Source: Candidatus Bipolaricaulota bacterium
Lineage (GTDB): Bacteria; Bipolaricaulota; Bipolaricaulia; RBG-16-55-9
DNA length: 7,986 nucleotides
Reading direction: 5' to 3'
NCBI GenBank assembly: GCA_018609825.1
Contig: JAHEOA010000028.1
Span: forward strand, 1 to 7,986
The position numbers and the translations under genes are program-made. The notes beneath the pieces are model-generated. The model was not told the origin of the DNA. It did no database searches and worked only from the letters and a program-made list of their open reading frames with translations. Positions 5,262 to 7,986 of this stretch are shown here, in pieces (position 1 is the stretch's first letter; each line of letters opens with the position of its first letter).

Positions 5262-5278
5262 CCTCCGGCAACAGGAGG
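5262..5278. other. Hairpin in a 232-base non-coding gap, sharing a 12-mer with the 2676 hairpin
   Basis: CCTCC (5262-5266) pairs with GGAGG (5274-5278) around GGCAACA, just after the kinase-like gene. Bases 5266-5277 (CGGCAACAGGAG) are identical to 2683-2694 inside the hairpin before the winged-helix gene. There is no T-run here on either strand, so a terminator function is weak. The remaining part of the gap (5279-5478) holds no gene I can support. It ends in a strong AGGAGG (5464-5469) serving the next gene. Confidence 0.3.
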
Positions 5279-5478
5279 GATGCGCCCGGCCCCCAACCCG
5301 CGCACGCAAAAGAACGCCAGCGAGTGCTTGCGAACGGGGAAGGTCGCCCAACCGTGCCACGGAAGCCCCGACGCCGAGCGCGCAGCGGGCCGCAATCCGT
5401 ATGGTAGGCTGGGTGACGCCGATTGAGATCAACGCGACGAACGGCGACTGAACCCCGAGCGAGAGGAGGTCGTTCGTG

Positions 5479-6573
5479 ATGCGCGTCCGTGCGCTGCCCC
5501 TCGCGGCACTGATCATCTTGATCGTCGGGCTCGTCGGCGGCGCCGACGCCGTCGGGCGCGCCGACGCCGTCGGCGGCGACCGAGCGTTGTCGCAGGCCGA
5601 GCCGCCCACCGTCCGGATCACCCAACCCTCCGACCTGGCCGCCGCCATCCGAGGCCAGGAGCTCGTCATTGAGTGGGTCACGGCCCGCCTCGACCCCGAC
5701 GGCACGATCGAGGTCTGGTTCCGCCCGCCGAAGGGCGACTGGCGCCTGTTGGCCGAGCGCAATCCCGGCGATGGGTCGCTCGCCTGGACGGTGCCTCACG
5801 TCGACCGCGACGGCGTCGGCCGCCTTTGGGTCGGCAACCTGACCAACCCGGATGGCGAGACCACGGAGGCCCAATATGAGGCCTTCCACGAGACCCGCCT
5901 CCGGATCCTGGCCGACGGCCCGCCTCCCAGGGCCCAGATCGCCACGCCGGGGCCCGGCGCCCGGATTGGGGCCGAGCGGGACGTCCACGTCGGCTGGGCC
6001 GCGTCCCACCTCGACGGCGCCGGCACGTTCGAGGTCTGGGCCCGCGTCGCTGGCGGGGACTGGCAGAAGCTGGAGGCGCGCGCGCCCGGCGCCGGGGCCT
6101 TCGTCTGGACCGCGCCGGAGGTCGACGCGCCCACCTCGGCAACGATCTGGATCGGAAACCTGACCAACCCGGCGGGCGAGGGCGACGTCGAGCAGTACGA
6201 GGTCTTCGACGAGGTCAAGGTCCGCATCGTCCCCCAGGCCGCCTCCCAGGGGCCCGACGTTGCGTCGGTCGAGTTTCCGGAGACGATCGCGGGCGACGCG
6301 GAGGACAACCAGGGCGAGGTCCGCTTCCGCGACCCCGACGGCGATCTCGCCTGGGCCGAGTTCAACGTCGTCGAGGCCGACGGGGACTGGGCGCCCTTCC
6401 GATTCGACCCGGAGGTGCGCGGCCAGAGCCGGGGCTCGTTCCCCTTCGCCATCCGCTGCAACCATCAAGGCGGCGACCCACTTGAGGTGACCTACGCGGT
6501 CACGCTCGTCGACGAGGCGGGCAACGCGAGCGCGGCCGAGCCGTTCAGCTTCACCTGCGAGCCCGCGTCCTAG
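5479..6573 (+). CDS. Exported protein with two homologous Ig-like repeats and a third C-terminal domain
   Basis: A 364-residue secreted or surface protein. The ATG at 5479 lies nine bases after AGGAGG (5464-5469); an in-frame GTG directly before it (5476) is possible. Residues 1-22 form a signal peptide ('MRVRALPLAALIILIVGLVG'); no lipobox Cys is seen. Two repeats of about 100 residues follow (roughly 43-145 and 147-250). Each has the pattern 'I..P....I.....V..(E/G)W..A.LD..GT(I/F)EVW', 'GDW..L', 'WT.P.V' and '(W)(V/I)GNLTNP.GE', resembling Kre9/Knh1-type (PF10342-like) or other Ig-like beta-sandwich domains. The repeats arose by duplication: the stretch coding for 'GNLTNP' is almost identical at DNA level. 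Residues about 260-364 form a different beta domain with 'VRFRDPDGDLAWAEF' and 'VTLVDEAGNASAAEPF', and Cys residues that could pair. A role in adhesion or extracellular binding is likely; no enzyme motif is visible. Confidence 0.82.
   Translation: MRVRALPLAALIILIVGLVGGADAVGRADAVGGDRALSQAEPPTVRITQPSDLAAAIRGQELVIEWVTARLDPDGTIEVWFRPPKGDWRLLAERNPGDGSLAWTVPHVDRDGVGRLWVGNLTNPDGETTEAQYEAFHETRLRILADGPPPRAQIATPGPGARIGAERDVHVGWAASHLDGAGTFEVWARVAGGDWQKLEARAPGAGAFVWTAPEVDAPTSATIWIGNLTNPAGEGDVEQYEVFDEVKVRIVPQAASQGPDVASVEFPETIAGDAEDNQGEVRFRDPDGDLAWAEFNVVEADGDWAPFRFDPEVRGQSRGSFPFAIRCNHQGGDPLEVTYAVTLVDEAGNASAAEPFSFTCEPAS
5541..5573 (+). repeat. 18-base tandem duplication in the signal-peptide/linker region
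   Basis: CGCCGACGCCGTCGG occurs at 5541-5555 and again at 5559-5573, period 18 bases, giving the repeated residues ADAVG-x-ADAVG just after the hydrophobic part of the signal peptide. It preserves the frame. It looks like a replication-slippage duplication in low-constraint linker sequence. Confidence 0.6.
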
Positions 6574-6650
6574 ACGGCGCATGCGGCCCGGCGTCGCCTG
6601 AAGGGCGATTGGCCCGGCCCGACTGGGACCCCGATAATGCGACGGATCTT

Positions 6651-7580
6651 ATGCGTGCAAAACCGTGGCTGGCCCAGCTCTTTGGCCTCGAACTCCTGTT
6701 CGTCTTCCTCTGGAACTCGGGCTTCATCGGGGCCGAGTACGGCCTGCCCTACGCCGGCCCCTGGGCGCTGCTGTTCTGGCGTTATGCCGCGCTGAGCGGG
6801 GTGCTCGCGCTTTGGCTGGCCCTGACCGGTCGGGTCACGTGGCCGGGCCGGGGGCCGGTCGGCCGGACGGCCTTGGTCGGCGTTCTCGCCCACGGCGTCT
6901 GGCTGTCGTGCGTGCTGGTGGCGCTGGACATGGGGGTGCCGGCCGGCATCGTGGCCCTGGTGACCTCCCTACAGCCCCTATTGACCGGCGCCCTCTCGGG
7001 CGTTGTGCTCGGCGAACGGACCGACCCGGGCCAATGGCTCGGCTTGGCGCTCGGGTTTGGCGGCGTGGCGATCGCGGTCAGCGCGCGGATTACCCAGGAC
7101 GCCGCGACGCCCACCTTCGGCTACCTGGTTCCCTTCGGCTCGGCCGTCGGCATCACGGTGGCCAGTCTCTTGCAGCGGCGCTGGGCGCAGCAGGGCACCG
7201 CTGAACGCCTGCCTCTCGATCAGACGCTCTTCTATCAGAGCGCCGCGACCGCGCTCGCGTTGGTTGTTCCCGCCTGGTGGCTCGAGGGCTTCGCCACGCA
7301 GTGGGCGGCGCCGTTTGTCGGCACGATGGCGTGGCTGGTGGTCGCGGTCTCGCTCGGCGCTTACTGGGCCATGTGGCGTCTGCTTGCCCGCCAGGAGGCG
7401 ACGCGCGTGGCCAGCCTGTTCTATCTGAGCCCGCCCGTCACGATGCTGATGGCGTGGGGGACCCTGGGCGACGCGCTGATCCTTACGGACGTCGTCGGAT
7501 TGGCCGTGGCCGGCGCCGGCGTGATGCTCGTCTATCGAATCGGCATGGGGGTCCTCGCTCGATCGGCCGACCGGAATTGA
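6651..7580 (+). CDS. DMT-superfamily (EamA) membrane transporter
   Basis: A 309-residue polytopic inner-membrane protein with about ten hydrophobic helices in two EamA repeats (about 9-140 and 155-300). Repeat 1 starts with 'FVFLWNSGFIGAEYGLPYAGPW', with the Trp and Gly-Phe typical of the first helix, and ends with 'GERTDPGQWLGLALGFGGVAIAV', the standard Glu-Arg...Gly-Val motif at the end of an EamA unit. Repeat 2 ends with 'DVVGLAVAGAGVMLVYR'. Family members export amino acids, nucleobases or other metabolites; the substrate cannot be told from sequence. The ATG at 6651 puts the start ten residues before the first helix, with only a weak GGA upstream. A TTG at 6609 with AAGGG three bases upstream would add 14 polar residues and is less likely. 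The gene follows the Ig-like protein gene by 77 bases, with no strong terminator between. Confidence 0.88.
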   Translation: MRAKPWLAQLFGLELLFVFLWNSGFIGAEYGLPYAGPWALLFWRYAALSGVLALWLALTGRVTWPGRGPVGRTALVGVLAHGVWLSCVLVALDMGVPAGIVALVTSLQPLLTGALSGVVLGERTDPGQWLGLALGFGGVAIAVSARITQDAATPTFGYLVPFGSAVGITVASLLQRRWAQQGTAERLPLDQTLFYQSAATALALVVPAWWLEGFATQWAAPFVGTMAWLVVAVSLGAYWAMWRLLARQEATRVASLFYLSPPVTMLMAWGTLGDALILTDVVGLAVAGAGVMLVYRIGMGVLARSADRN

Positions 7581-7603
7581 TCCGATCCTCATCGGGCGAT
7601 AAT
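7577..7603 (+). promoter_or_regulatory. Weak promoter candidate for the ACT-domain gene
   Basis: TTGATC (7577-7582) and GATAAT (7598-7603) match the -35 and -10 consensus at four and five of six positions. The 15-base spacer is short, which lowers the odds. It lies in the 56-base gap between the transporter and the ACT-domain gene, 33 bases before the latter's start. Confidence 0.25.
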
Positions 7604-7636
7604 CTCCGCTCATCTTGGGAAAGGGAGGCGATCGGG

Positions 7637-7986
7637 ATGAAGGAGTTCCGGGTCCAGGTTCCCAACCGACCGGGAAAGCTCGCCGACGTCACCGGGGCGT
7701 TGGCACAGCAGGGGGTCAACCTGCGCTCCATCGCCGGCGTCGACGCGATCGGCACGGCCGTCGCGTTCGCCGTCGATCGCGAAGAGCCGGCCCGCGCGGT
7801 GCTCGAGGGGCTGGCGTTCCAGTTCACCGAGAAGGAGATGCTGGCGGTCACGTTGGAGGATGAGCCGGGCCAGCTCCACGAGGTGGCCCAGCAGCTGGGC
7901 AAGGCCGGGGTCAACATCGACTCCGTCTACCTGCTGACGCGGGCCGGGGACGAGGTCGAGCTGGGCTTGACCGTCGACAGCCCCGA
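7637..7986 (+). CDS. Tandem ACT-domain protein (3' end outside window)
   Basis: The frame opens at ATG 7637, eight bases after GGGAGG (7623-7628), and is still open at the window end with 116 complete codons. The first ACT domain spans about residues 1-65: 'KEFRVQVPNRPGKLADVTGALAQQGVNLRSI', with the ligand-site Pro-Gly-x-Leu turn and the Gly-Val-Asn strand start. A second begins at about 68: 'MLAVTLEDEPGQLHEVAQQLGKAGVNIDSVYLL', with the same motif. ACT domains bind amino acids and regulate metabolic enzymes. Free-standing tandem-ACT proteins of about 130-145 residues are known in many bacteria and archaea, and this is probably one, with little left beyond the window. It could instead be the N-terminus of a longer protein. 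No enzyme domain is seen, so the ligand and target are unknown. Confidence 0.88.
   Translation, partial: MKEFRVQVPNRPGKLADVTGALAQQGVNLRSIAGVDAIGTAVAFAVDREEPARAVLEGLAFQFTEKEMLAVTLEDEPGQLHEVAQQLGKAGVNIDSVYLLTRAGDEVELGLTVDSP

Noticed and set aside
5280..5426. 48-codon frame directly after the GGAGGG of the 5262 hairpin
   Set aside because: Spacing between ribosome binding site and ATG is only one base, and the translation is Arg/Pro/Gly-rich without domain character.
5279..5478. Possible riboswitch (cobalamin- or GEMM-like) before the exported protein
   Set aside because: Some short GC-rich segments recall such elements, but I could not match a conserved core or the expected stems.
4650..6582. 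Long minus-strand frames opposite the kinase-like and Ig-like genes
   Set aside because: They are Arg/Gly/Ala-rich shadows with low-complexity composition; the plus-strand products have signal peptide, P-loop and repeats.
1..7986. Defence island, CRISPR array, insertion sequence, phage or plasmid module
   Set aside because: No repeat array, transposase, integrase, nuclease, methylase or structural phage gene could be recognised in either strand.

Overview
This is a GC-rich window (roughly two thirds G+C by eye) with close gene packing, several GTG starts, strong purine-rich ribosome binding sites and a four-base stop/start overlap. It looks like chromosomal DNA of a high-GC environmental bacterium. 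No rRNA, tRNA or marker protein is present, so I cannot place it. Planctomycetota or Chloroflexota would fit the style, but that is a guess. I see no transposase, integrase, CRISPR array or complete prophage.

Left part (1-1300): the 3' end of a WYL-domain gene on the plus strand converges with a small minus-strand gene whose product ends in a CCHC zinc-knuckle-like motif. A 39-residue single-pass membrane peptide with a strong ribosome binding site follows. Next come a perfect 12-bp hairpin and a possible 24-residue peptide, also with a strong ribosome binding site.

Middle (1302-3835): a minus-strand two-gene unit encodes a 138-residue protein of unknown function and, translationally coupled to it, an exported zinc amidase (N-acetylmuramoyl-L-alanine amidase type) with a C-terminal membrane anchor. 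Divergent from it is a plus-strand gene for an unfamiliar 376-residue protein with an N-terminal winged helix and a C-terminal four-cysteine cluster. Its leader is the most structured non-coding stretch here. It has two near-identical 11-bp direct repeats, an extended -10-like element overlapping one of them, a possible mini-ORF, and a hairpin whose 3' arm holds the best ribosome binding site of the gene.

Right part (3956-7986): five plus-strand genes. They encode an SDR-family protein whose YxxxK catalytic pair is replaced, a small P-loop kinase-like protein, an exported protein made of Ig-like repeats, a DMT/EamA transporter, and the start of a tandem-ACT protein that runs off the window. 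The first two may share a transcript. The others look like separate ordinary housekeeping or accessory genes with no evident shared pathway.

I did not find a convincing new multi-gene system. The items most worth a second look are the structured leader of the winged-helix/zinc protein, the SDR with a non-canonical active site, and the small peptides with strong ribosome binding sites.
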